From Alphaproteobacteria bacterium (lineage in GTDB: Bacteria; Pseudomonadota; Alphaproteobacteria; Rhodobacterales; Rhodobacteraceae), in assembly GCA_030428025.1 (NCBI GenBank), contig JAUIBJ010000052.1, positions 1 through 11,251 on the forward strand: a DNA stretch of 11,251 bases. Reading direction: 5' to 3'. A program made the translations under genes and the position numbers. The notes beneath the pieces are model-generated. The model had not been told where the DNA came from and ran no database searches. It saw only the letters and a list, made by a program, of their open reading frames with translations. Positions 1 to 6,414 of the stretch are shown piece after piece (positions within the stretch are counted from its first letter, which is position 1; each line of letters begins with the position of its first letter).

Positions 1-220
1 CGGCATGGCCGAAGCTGAACAGGGTCGAGGCCTCGCGCACGCCGCGCGGCCCGAACCGCGCGCCCGAGCGCCATTGGGTGCCGAAATCGAAGGGCGCGCC
101 GAGGATCGCCGCATCGGCCTCGATCGCCTCCCAGTCGGCCATGTACGGCCGCTTGCCGAAGGTGGAAATACCCACGAAGGGCAGATCGAGGCGGCCCGCC
201 TCGTAGCCGTGCTTTGCCAT
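1..220 (-). CDS. Ureohydrolase (agmatinase/arginase family), N-terminal part, cut by window edge
   Basis: Read on the minus strand from ATG at 220-218, the frame stays open to the window edge (73 codons). The product begins MAKHGYEAGRLDLPFVGIST and contains ILGAPFDFGTQWRSGARFGP followed by RGVREASTLFSFGHA. Family knowledge: the G-x-P-x-D...G-x-R-x-GP-x-x-[IV]-R pattern is the conserved N-terminal part of Mn-dependent ureohydrolases (agmatinase, arginase, guanidinobutyrase, formiminoglutamase), which hydrolyse a guanidino group to urea or a related product. The metal-binding His/Asp motifs lie beyond the window, so the substrate cannot be decided; speB-like is only a family label. A purine-rich GGGAAGG lies 9 bases upstream of the ATG and supports this start. 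The gene is transcribed divergently from guaB across 140 bp. Confidence 0.85.
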   Translation of the reverse strand, partial: MAKHGYEAGRLDLPFVGISTFGKRPYMADWEAIEADAAILGAPFDFGTQWRSGARFGPRGVREASTLFSFGHA

Positions 221-360
221 CGTCGCGATCCTTCCCGAAACTGCTGCCGGGGCAGGGTGGCCCGTTTTGCCGCGCCCGGCAAGGCACGAATGGCCCTTTC
301 GTCCGGTCCCGATCCATGCAATAGGGAACCGCCAAACGATCCCGGCCATGGAGAAAGCAC
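221..360. promoter_or_regulatory. Divergent intergenic region between ureohydrolase gene and guaB, with two short dyads
   Basis: This 140-bp gap must hold the promoters of both divergent genes. Two inverted repeats are visible: TTGCCG-CGCC-CGGCAA at 267-282 (perfect 6-bp arms) and CTGCC-GG-GGCAG at 244-255. The first has the shape of a repressor operator, but no T-tract follows it on either strand, so a terminator is unlikely. I could not pick a convincing -35/-10 pair for either gene. Assignment as regulatory DNA is inferred from position and symmetry. Confidence 0.35.
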
Positions 361-1809
361 ATGGAGATTCGTGAGGCGCTGACCTTCGATGACGTCCTTC
401 TGGTTCCCGCGAAGTCGAGCGTGCTGCCCAGCACCGCCGACACCCGCACCCGCGTGACCGCCGCCATCGACCTCAATATCCCTCTGCTCAGTTCGGCCAT
501 GGACACGGTCACCGAATCGCGCATGGCGATCACCATGGCGCAATCGGGCGGCATGGGCGTCATTCACCGCAATCTGGGCATCGAGGAACAGGCCCGCGAG
601 GTGCGCCGGGTGAAACGCTTCGAATCGGGCATCGTCTACAACCCGGTCACGCTGCGCCCCGACCAGACGCTGGCCGATGCCAAGGCCCTGATCGAACGCT
701 ACAATTTCACCGGCTTTCCGGTGGTGGACGAAACCGGACGGGTGATGGGCATCGTCACCAACCGGGACATGCGCTTTGCCACCTCCGACGACACGCCGGT
801 GCGCGTGATGATGACCTCCGACCGGCTGGCGATGCTGACCGAGCCGGCGGATCGGGAAGAGGCCAAGTCGCTGATGAAGGCGCGGCGGATCGAGAAGCTG
901 CTGGTCACCGACGGCGAGGGCAAGCTTACCGGCCTGCTGACGCTGAAGGACACCGAACAGGCCGTGCTCAACCCCACCGCCTGCAAGGACCGGCTGGGCC
1001 GGCTGCGGGTGGCGGCGGCCTCGACCGTGGGCGATGCCGGCTTCGAGCGCTCGGCCGCGCTGGTCGAGGCCGGGGTCGACATGATCGTGATCGACACCGC
1101 GCATGGGCATTCGGACTCCGTGCTTTCGGCGGTGGAACGTGCCAAGACGCTGTCGAACGAGGTGCAGATCCTCGCCGGCAACGTGGCCACGGGCGAGGCG
1201 ACGCGGGCGCTGATCGGCGCCGGGGCGGATGCGGTCAAGGTGGGCATCGGCCCGGGCAGCATCTGTACCACCCGGATGGTCGCCGGGGTGGGTGTGCCCC
1301 AGCTTACCGCGATCCTCGACTGCGTCGAGGCCGCGGGCGACACGCCGATCGTGGCCGATGGCGGCATCAAGTTCTCCGGCGATTTCGCCAAGGCCATCGC
1401 CGCCGGCGCCTCCTGCGCGATGGTGGGCTCGATGCTGGCGGGGACCGACGAAAGCCCGGGCGAGGTGATCCTCTATCAGGGCCGCAGCTTCAAGGCCTAT
1501 CGCGGCATGGGCTCGCTGGGAGCGATGGCGCGCGGCAGCGCCGACCGCTATTTCCAGAAGGACGCCGCCAGCGACAAGCTGGTGCCGGAAGGCATCGAGG
1601 GGCAGGTGCCCTACAAGGGGCCGGCCTCGGCGGTGGTGCATCAGCTGGTGGGTGGTCTGCGCGCGGCGATGGGCTATACCGGTTGCGCCACGGTCGGCGA
1701 GATGCGCCAGAACTGCAGCTTCGTGCGTATCACCGGTGCGGGGTTGAAGGAAAGCCATGTGCACGACGTGCAGATCACCCGTGAAAGCCCGAATTACCGG
1801 ATTGGCTGA
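361..1809 (+). CDS. guaB: Inosine-5'-monophosphate dehydrogenase
   Basis: Catalyses NAD-dependent oxidation of IMP to XMP, the committed step of guanine nucleotide synthesis in the cytoplasm. The 482-residue product has the usual bacterial length. It opens with the family signature EALTFDDVLLVPA. A CBS-domain pair follows at about residues 90-200 (FTGFPVVDETGRVMGIVTNRD, then IEKLLVTDGEGKLTGLLTLKD), inserted in the TIM barrel. The active-site loop GPGSICTTRMVAGVGVPQ carries the nucleophile Cys302. The flap has KAYRGMGSLGAM from residue 378, and the Arg396-Tyr397 pair of the mobile flap (RYFQ) is present. The C-terminus ends ESPNYRIG as is typical. A GGAG at 350-353 is well spaced from ATG 361; the ATG at 348 is out of frame. 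No missing catalytic residue is seen. The RNA methyltransferase gene follows after 45 bp. Confidence 0.98.
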   Translation: MEIREALTFDDVLLVPAKSSVLPSTADTRTRVTAAIDLNIPLLSSAMDTVTESRMAITMAQSGGMGVIHRNLGIEEQAREVRRVKRFESGIVYNPVTLRPDQTLADAKALIERYNFTGFPVVDETGRVMGIVTNRDMRFATSDDTPVRVMMTSDRLAMLTEPADREEAKSLMKARRIEKLLVTDGEGKLTGLLTLKDTEQAVLNPTACKDRLGRLRVAAASTVGDAGFERSAALVEAGVDMIVIDTAHGHSDSVLSAVERAKTLSNEVQILAGNVATGEATRALIGAGADAVKVGIGPGSICTTRMVAGVGVPQLTAILDCVEAAGDTPIVADGGIKFSGDFAKAIAAGASCAMVGSMLAGTDESPGEVILYQGRSFKAYRGMGSLGAMARGSADRYFQKDAASDKLVPEGIEGQVPYKGPASAVVHQLVGGLRAAMGYTGCATVGEMRQNCSFVRITGAGLKESHVHDVQITRESPNYRIG

Positions 1810-1854
1810 TTTGTTTGAAATCAACCGGTTGCGAATGGTCTTTCAAGTCAGGCC
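1810..1854. other. Short guaB-rsmB spacer with palindrome and flanking inverted repeat
   Basis: The 45-bp gap contains the perfect palindrome AACCGGTT (1823-1830) lying between TTGAAA (1815-1820) and its complement TTTCAA (1841-1846). No T-tract follows, so this is not a recognisable intrinsic terminator, and read-through from guaB into the methyltransferase gene is possible. TTGAAA could be a -35, but no good -10 lies 16-18 bp on. Confidence 0.3.
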
Positions 1855-3027
1855 ATGACCCCCGCCGCGCGCATCGAGGCGGCCATCGGCCTGCTGGATC
1901 GCATCCTCGCCGGCGAGCCGGCCGAGGCGGCACTCACCCGCTGGGCGCGCGGGGCGCGCTATGCCGGCTCCAAGGACCGTTCCGCCCTGCGCGACCATGT
2001 CTATCAGGCGCTGCGCTGCCGCCGCTCCTGTGCCTGCCTCGGCGGGGCGGAAACCGGGCGTGGGCTGATGCTGGGCCTTCTGCGGGCGCAAGGAACGGAC
2101 CCCGAGACGCTGTTTACCGGAGAGCGCCACGCGCCCGCACCCCTGTCGGAGGTGGAGCGGTCTGGGGGGCGTACTCCCAAAGCCGAAGGAGAGCGCCTCG
2201 ACCTGCCGGATTGGCTGGTTGCGGAATTCCGCGCCTCCCTCGGGACGCAGGCCGAGGCGGCGGCGCTGGCGCTCACGGGCCGCGCGCCGGTGATGCTGCG
2301 GGTCAACACGCGCAAGAGCTTTGCCGCAGAAGCTATTGAACTTTTGAAGGAAAGCCAGATCCAGGCGGTCGGAGCCGAAATCGCCCCCACCGCCCTGCGC
2401 GTGACCGATGGCGCGCGCCGCGTGGCCGGGTCCGAGCTCTATCGGACGGGGCAGGTGGAGCTGCAGGATGGCAGCAGCCAGGCGGCGATGCTGGCGCTCG
2501 ACCTCGCCCCTGGTCTGCGCGCCCTCGATTTTTGCGCCGGCGGCGGCGGCAAGGTCCTGGCGCTCGCGGCCCGTCTGGAGGGCACCTGGTTCGCCCATGA
2601 CGCCTCTGCCGGACGGATGACCGACCTTCCTGCCCGTGCCCACCGGGCGGGCTGTGCCGTCACCTGCCTTGTCCCGGGTGCGGCCGGGGCCGAGGCGCCC
2701 TATGATTTCGTTCTCTGCGACGTCCCCTGTTCGGGCAGCGGCACCTGGCGGCGGACACCCGATGCCAAATGGCGGCTGACGCCGGCAGGGCTCGACACGC
2801 TGACGCAGACGCAGGACGGGATACTTCGGGAGGCGGCAAAGCTGGTTCGTCCGGGTGGGACGCTGGGCTATGCCACCTGTTCCGTGCTGAGGCGGGAGAA
2901 TTCCGAGCGGATCGAGAAGTTTCTCAACGAAACAGTGGGATGGGAGTCGATCCTGATCCGAAGTTGGCCGATCTCGGACGAAGGTGACGGCTTCTTTCTT
3001 GCGCATTTGCGGAAGACAATCCGCTGA
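1855..3027 (+). CDS. rsmB: RsmB/NOP2-family RNA (cytosine-5-)-methyltransferase
   Basis: A SAM-dependent enzyme that methylates C5 of a cytosine in RNA, probably 16S rRNA. The 390-residue protein has an N-terminal helical region (about 1-85), then a Rossmann methyltransferase fold. The SAM loop is LDFCAGGGGK at residues 224-233. Motif IV is CDVPCSGSGTWRRTPDAKWR with Cys292. Motif VI is YATCSVLRRENSERI with Cys342. In this family the motif VI cysteine is the nucleophile and the motif IV cysteine helps release the product; both are intact. The C-terminal GDGFFLAHLRK is also typical. The start is ATG 1855, with only a weak AGG-type ribosome site just upstream; no better in-frame start is visible. 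The exact target base is inferred from RsmB naming, and another NOP2-family specificity is possible. It lies 45 bp after guaB on the same strand. Confidence 0.9.
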   Translation: MTPAARIEAAIGLLDRILAGEPAEAALTRWARGARYAGSKDRSALRDHVYQALRCRRSCACLGGAETGRGLMLGLLRAQGTDPETLFTGERHAPAPLSEVERSGGRTPKAEGERLDLPDWLVAEFRASLGTQAEAAALALTGRAPVMLRVNTRKSFAAEAIELLKESQIQAVGAEIAPTALRVTDGARRVAGSELYRTGQVELQDGSSQAAMLALDLAPGLRALDFCAGGGGKVLALAARLEGTWFAHDASAGRMTDLPARAHRAGCAVTCLVPGAAGAEAPYDFVLCDVPCSGSGTWRRTPDAKWRLTPAGLDTLTQTQDGILREAAKLVRPGGTLGYATCSVLRRENSERIEKFLNETVGWESILIRSWPISDEGDGFFLAHLRKTIR

Positions 3028-3028
3028 G

Positions 3029-3033
3029 GACTC
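3029..3033. promoter_or_regulatory. GANTC (CcrM methylation) site before cckA
   Basis: GACTC lies just after the rsmB stop and 28 bp before the CtrA-type box. In alphaproteobacteria CcrM methylates GANTC, and promoter sites of this kind can make transcription depend on replication state. A single 5-bp site also occurs often by chance, so a role here is only inferred. Confidence 0.35.
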
Positions 3034-3060
3034 AACCTTGACGTGTTGGCCTGGACGCCG

Positions 3061-3075
3061 TTAAGTCGGGCTTAA
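3061..3075. promoter_or_regulatory. CtrA-type binding site TTAA-N7-TTAA upstream of cckA
   Basis: The sequence TTAAGTCGGGCTTAA matches the full CtrA consensus TTAA-N7-TTAA in all eight fixed positions with the exact 7-base spacer. It is the only perfect copy I found in an intergenic stretch of this window. TTGACG at 3038-3043 could be a -35 whose -10 (TTAAGT, 3061-3066, 17-bp spacer) overlaps the box, which would suggest repression. Alternatively the second TTAA may serve as the -35 of a CtrA-activated promoter with GGTGAT at 3095-3100 as a weak -10. Since CckA controls phosphorylation of CtrA, the box suggests feedback on cckA. Confidence 0.6.
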
Positions 3076-3164
3076 TCATTTTGCGAAATGACTGGGTGAT
3101 CCGAGACAGTCACTGGGGCAGGATATTGAGTTTCAACATCGCATCCCACACACCGGCGGACCAG

Positions 3165-5426
3165 ATGGCGACACTTCTCCGGCCGCGCGGCAAGGCGGTG
3201 CTGGGGGCGGCGCTGCTCTTTGCGGCTGCGGGGCTTGTGACGGGCAACGCGCTTGTGCAACTCACCTTCACGCTGGTGGCGGCGGTCCTGGGTGCGGCAT
3301 CGCTCTGGATCTGGCTGATCGTGCGGAAAGCGCAAAGCGCGGGCCGGACGGCGGCCGGCACGGTTGCGGGCCTCTGCGCGGAGGATCCGGTGCCCATGGT
3401 GCTCACCGGGCGAGACGGGCTGGTGCTCTATGCCAACCCGGCGGCAGTCTCGGCTTTCGAGGCCGACCGCGAAACCACCCTCACGGGCGTGCTGGAACGG
3501 GAGATTGCGGGCGGCGCCCGCCTGCTCGACGCGCTCGACCGCGAGGCCCGCAGCCGGGGGGCCGCGCGCCGCGTCTATGCCCGCCGCGACAAGACGCTGA
3601 CCGTCAGTGTGCACCGAACGGGCGAGGACCTGCTGCTGTGGCGGATCGAAGAGGAGGTGGCGGGCGGCGAGGCCGGCAGGTCCGCCCTCGCCCTGCCGGT
3701 CCTGTCGCTGGACGAGGGCGAGCGCATCCTCTCCGGCAATGCCGCGGCGCAGGGCCTGCTGGGTGGTCTGCCGGAGACCACCGGTCATCTTTGCCTCCGC
3801 CCGCCGCTTCGGCCCGGCGAGGTCAACGACATACGCACCGCCGAGGGCACACTCTCCTGCCTCGTGGTCGAGGCGCCGCGCGCCGACGGATCGCGCGACC
3901 TGCTGCTCCTTCCCGGCCTGCCCCTGGCCGAGCAGAGCCCCGACGGCTGGGCGTTTTTCGAGGCCCTGCCGGTGCCGCTTCTTAAACTGGCCACGGATGG
4001 CCGCATCCAGCTGTCGAACCGGCCGGCGCGGGCGCTGCTGGGCATCGGCAGCGGCGAGGGGCGCAAGCTGGGCGAGGTGCTCGACGGGCCGGGCCGGCCG
4101 ATCGGCGACTGGCTCGACGATGCCGCCGCCGGGCGCGGCACGGTGCAGGCGGAGATCCTGCCGGTGCGCCGCAAGGATCGCGAGGTGTTCGTGCAGGTGG
4201 CCTTGAGCCCGGTCGCCGATCAGGGCGAGCGCGCGGTTGTGGCGGTTCTGAACGACGCCACCAAGCTCAAGACGCTGGAGGCTCAGTTCGTGCAGAGCCA
4301 GAAGATGCAGGCCATCGGCCAGCTCGCAGGCGGCGTGGCCCATGATTTCAACAATCTTCTGACCGCCATCTCGGGTCATTGCGACCTGCTGCTGCTGCGC
4401 CACGGGCCGGACGATGCCGATTATGCCGATCTGGCCCAGATCAACCAGAACGCCAACCGCGCCGCCGCGCTGGTCAGCCAGCTGCTCGCCTATTCCCGCA
4501 AGCAGACGCTGCGGCCCGAGATCATGGATCTGCGCGACATGCTGGCCGAACTGGCGCATTTGCTGAACCGGCTCGTGGGCGAGAAGGTGCGCCTCACGCT
4601 CACCCACGACCCGGCGCTCTGGGCCGTGCGCGCGGACAAGCGGCAGTTGGAGCAGGTGCTGATGAACCTCGTGGTCAATGCGCGCGACGCCATGCCCGAG
4701 GGGGGAGAAATTCGCGTCACCACCGGGAACCGGCTGCTAGACGCGCCGCTGCGCCGCGACCGGGCTGTGGTGGCGCCGGGCCGTTACGTGGAAGTGACGG
4801 TGAGCGATGACGGGATCGGCATCGCGCCCGACACGCTGGCCAAGGTGTTCGATCCGTTCTTCACCACCAAGCGGCCTGGCGAGGGCACGGGGCTGGGTCT
4901 CTCAACCGTCTACGGGATCATGAAACAGACCGGCGGCTTCATCTTCGCCGACAGCGCGCCGGGCGAGGGGGCACGGTTCCAGCTCCTGCTGCCCGCCCAT
5001 GACGCGCCGGCCGAGAAGCCGCGCCCGGCCGCCGTGCCCGCCGCCCACGAGCCCCGCGCCGAGGGTCTCGTGCTGCTGGTGGAAGACGAGGCACCGGTGC
5101 GGGCCTTCGCCAGCCGGGCGCTGAAGATGCGCGGGCTTTCGGTGCTCGAGGCTGGCACCGCCGAGGAGGCTCTGACGCTGCTCGAGGATCCGTCGCTTGG
5201 TGTGGACGTCTTCGTCACCGATGTCATCCTGCCGGGGATGGACGGGCCCAGCTGGGTTCGCGAGGCGCTGAAAACGCGGCCCGATATCCAGGTGATCTTC
5301 ATCTCCGGCTATGCGCCGGAGACCTTTGCCGATGCCGAACGGGAGATCCCCAATTCCGTCTTCCTGCCGAAACCCTTTTCGCTCACCGAACTGACGGAGA
5401 CGGTGCAGAAAAGCTTGCGGCAATAG
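3165..5426 (+). CDS. cckA: Hybrid sensor histidine kinase/receiver CckA (cell-cycle kinase)
   Basis: In alphaproteobacteria CckA passes phosphate through ChpT to CtrA (and CpdR), or drains it as a phosphatase. The 753-residue product has two N-terminal membrane segments (about 10-27 and 31-53). A PAS-like region follows at about 68-110, and a second at about 262-375. The HisKA domain contains QSQKMQAIGQLAGG followed by the phospho-acceptor motif VAHDFNN (His393) and INQNANRAAALV, wording very characteristic of CckA. The ATPase domain has NLVVNARDAMP, SDDGIGIAPD and GEGTGLGLSTVYGI. A C-terminal receiver follows, with acidic residues Glu640-Asp641-Glu642, phospho-acceptor Asp686 (FVTDVILPGMDG) and the conserved Lys in LPKPFSL. 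The start is uncertain: ATG 3165 has a GGCGGA at 3155-3160, TTG 3126 has a G-rich stretch at 3115-3118, and TTG 3081 is unlikely because it lies 5 bp after the CtrA-type box. All give the same domains. It ends convergent with the sulfotransferase gene. Confidence 0.95.
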   Translation: MATLLRPRGKAVLGAALLFAAAGLVTGNALVQLTFTLVAAVLGAASLWIWLIVRKAQSAGRTAAGTVAGLCAEDPVPMVLTGRDGLVLYANPAAVSAFEADRETTLTGVLEREIAGGARLLDALDREARSRGAARRVYARRDKTLTVSVHRTGEDLLLWRIEEEVAGGEAGRSALALPVLSLDEGERILSGNAAAQGLLGGLPETTGHLCLRPPLRPGEVNDIRTAEGTLSCLVVEAPRADGSRDLLLLPGLPLAEQSPDGWAFFEALPVPLLKLATDGRIQLSNRPARALLGIGSGEGRKLGEVLDGPGRPIGDWLDDAAAGRGTVQAEILPVRRKDREVFVQVALSPVADQGERAVVAVLNDATKLKTLEAQFVQSQKMQAIGQLAGGVAHDFNNLLTAISGHCDLLLLRHGPDDADYADLAQINQNANRAAALVSQLLAYSRKQTLRPEIMDLRDMLAELAHLLNRLVGEKVRLTLTHDPALWAVRADKRQLEQVLMNLVVNARDAMPEGGEIRVTTGNRLLDAPLRRDRAVVAPGRYVEVTVSDDGIGIAPDTLAKVFDPFFTTKRPGEGTGLGLSTVYGIMKQTGGFIFADSAPGEGARFQLLLPAHDAPAEKPRPAAVPAAHEPRAEGLVLLVEDEAPVRAFASRALKMRGLSVLEAGTAEEALTLLEDPSLGVDVFVTDVILPGMDGPSWVREALKTRPDIQVIFISGYAPETFADAEREIPNSVFLPKPFSLTELTETVQKSLRQ

Positions 5427-5463
5427 GGCCACCGGGACCGGCCCTGCCTCCGCTCGCATTGCT

Positions 5464-5485
5464 CCGGGCGCGGCGGACCGCCCGG
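5464..5485. terminator. GC-rich hairpin downstream of cckA, possible terminator
   Basis: CCGGGCG (5464-5470) pairs perfectly with CGCCCGG (5479-5485) around an 8-base loop, starting 38 bp after the cckA stop. No T-tract follows, so it may act as a 3'-end stabiliser or a weak, factor-assisted terminator rather than a classical intrinsic one. Confidence 0.35.
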
Positions 5486-5536
5486 CCGGCCGCCCACGTT
5501 CGGCGCCCGTCCGGACAGAACACCGCGGTTCGCCGC

Positions 5537-5555
5537 CGCCGGCCGAAAGCCGGCG
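5537..5555. terminator. Second hairpin in the cckA/sulfotransferase convergent gap
   Basis: CGCCGGC (5537-5543), loop CGAAA, then GCCGGCG (5549-5555) forms a perfect 7-bp stem between two converging genes. It could serve either strand, but neither side shows a run of T, so terminator function is only inferred from position and symmetry. Confidence 0.35.
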
Positions 5556-5588
5556 CCGCGCGGGCGACACCCGGAATGGCGGCGCGGC

Positions 5589-6218
5589 TCAGTCGTCCAA
5601 GGGCAGGGGAGTGAAGGCGCCGCCCGCGCCGATGCCCTCGTAAAGTGCGAACTCTCCCGCGCATTTGCGCCGAAGCCGCGCCGCCACGTTCTCCGACAGG
5701 TCCAGCGGCATGGCGGGCGAGGCGTTCATCCGTTCGGTGGCAAGCGATGTGCCGAGCCGGTCTTCCAGAAACACCGTGAGCCCCGCCTGGTCCTCGTAGC
5801 GGAAGAGATGGGTGACGGCCGTGCCGTTGCGCTGCGGCTCGAGAAACTTGGCCTGCGAGCCGACATTGGCGAAGGCGGGCCGGTCGCCCTTGCAATAGGC
5901 GGCGACGAAATCGTCAAAGCTGATCCCGGCGGTGCTGGTGCGCTGCCCGTCGAGGAACGGCCGCTGGCGGTAGCGGTACCAGCTGCCCAGCCAGTCGATC
6001 GGCTCGCGCATCACCGCGATCACGCTCAGATCCTCGCCCAGAAACCGTTCCAGCATCGGCCGGAAGAACCTGTTGTATCGGAAGACCGGCGCATGTTTCA
6101 GCTCCGGCGGGTCGCGCACGATCATCGTGGCCAGCGGTTCCAGTGCTGCCTGCCAGGCGGTCGTGCCGGTCTTGGGCACCGACAGAAACACCAGCTTCGG
6201 CTTTGCAAACACAAGCAT
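5589..6218 (-). CDS. Sulfotransferase-family protein (PAPS-dependent type)
   Basis: The 209-residue product starts MLVFAKPKLVFLSVPKTGTT. PKTGTT (residues 15-20) is the 5'-phosphosulfate-binding loop of PAPS-dependent sulfotransferases. VMREPIDWLGSWYRYR from residue 69, with Arg71 and Ser79, fits the 3'-phosphate-binding segment. The family moves a sulfuryl group from PAPS to a sugar, lipid or small molecule; the acceptor cannot be read from the sequence. No signal peptide or clear membrane segment is seen, so it is probably cytoplasmic or peripheral. ATG 6218 is chosen because GGAAGAGGGGGTGGA lies directly upstream and the protein begins just before the family core; a GTG at 6269 would add 17 residues of low-complexity Gly/Ser sequence and has no properly spaced ribosome site. 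It stands alone on the minus strand between cckA and recA. Some proteins with this fold are distant relatives of unknown activity. Confidence 0.8.
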   Translation of the reverse strand: MLVFAKPKLVFLSVPKTGTTAWQAALEPLATMIVRDPPELKHAPVFRYNRFFRPMLERFLGEDLSVIAVMREPIDWLGSWYRYRQRPFLDGQRTSTAGISFDDFVAAYCKGDRPAFANVGSQAKFLEPQRNGTAVTHLFRYEDQAGLTVFLEDRLGTSLATERMNASPAMPLDLSENVAARLRRKCAGEFALYEGIGAGGAFTPLPLDD

Positions 6219-6261
6219 TCCACCCCCTCTTCCGGACCCGGCCGGGATAAACCCATTCGCG

Positions 6262-6277
6262 TAAACCACTCCTTAAC
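6262..6277. promoter_or_regulatory. Near-match CtrA-type site in the sulfotransferase/recA divergent region
   Basis: TAAA-CCACTCC-TTAAC matches TTAA-N7-TTAA(C) except for one base in the left half. It lies 44 bp upstream of the sulfotransferase start and about 40 bp upstream of the likely recA -35. It could act on either gene. One mismatch and the short motif keep confidence low. Confidence 0.25.
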
Positions 6278-6313
6278 GTCTTTGGGGAAAGACTCGCAAT
6301 GCAAACAAATTTC

Positions 6314-6342
6314 TTGAAATGTTCTCTTTTTGTCTTCATAAC
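6314..6342 (+). promoter_or_regulatory. recA promoter (-35 TTGAAA, -10 CATAAC)
   Basis: TTGAAA at 6314-6319 is followed after exactly 17 bp by CATAAC at 6337-6342, a good housekeeping-sigma match (four of six at each hexamer). The predicted start of transcription, at about 6349, falls inside the LexA box. This leaves a leader of about 65 bases before the recA start codon. Confidence 0.6.
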
Positions 6343-6347
6343 GCGAA

Positions 6348-6362
6348 GAACAAGAGGCGAAC
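6348..6362. promoter_or_regulatory. LexA operator (SOS box) GAAC-N7-GAAC at recA
   Basis: GAACAAGAGGCGAAC fits the alphaproteobacterial SOS box GTTC-N7-GTTC, read on the opposite strand, with all eight fixed bases and the exact spacer. It overlaps the predicted transcription start of recA, the expected place for LexA to block RNA polymerase. An imperfect GTTC-N7-GTCT lies just upstream at 6321-6335 inside the promoter spacer and may be a weak second site. Confidence 0.8.
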
Positions 6363-6414
6363 GAATGCAGCGATGGACGCTCGGCACAGGGTGTGGAATA
6401 AGGAACCAAACAAC

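Noticed and set aside
1843..3006. Minus-strand open frame (387 codons) opposite rsmB
   Set aside because: Shadow of the methyltransferase gene; no motifs and no ribosome site.
3028..3164. Search for a LexA box before cckA
   Set aside because: No GAAC-N7-GAAC or GTTC-N7-GTTC is present in this gap.
3072..4607. Minus-strand open frame (511 codons) opposite cckA
   Set aside because: It lies fully against CckA coding sequence, its start is inside that gene, and no domain is recognisable.
6122..6256. Short minus-strand frame from ATG 6256 with AAGGAG upstream, overlapping the sulfotransferase start
   Set aside because: Spacing from AAGGAG to ATG is 12 bases, the 44-residue product is Arg/Cys/Pro-rich like a shadow frame, and it overlaps a supported gene in another frame.
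6319..6414. Upstream extension of recA to 6319
   Set aside because: It would translate through the -10 and the LexA box; ATG 6415 has the ribosome site and the normal RecA N-terminus.
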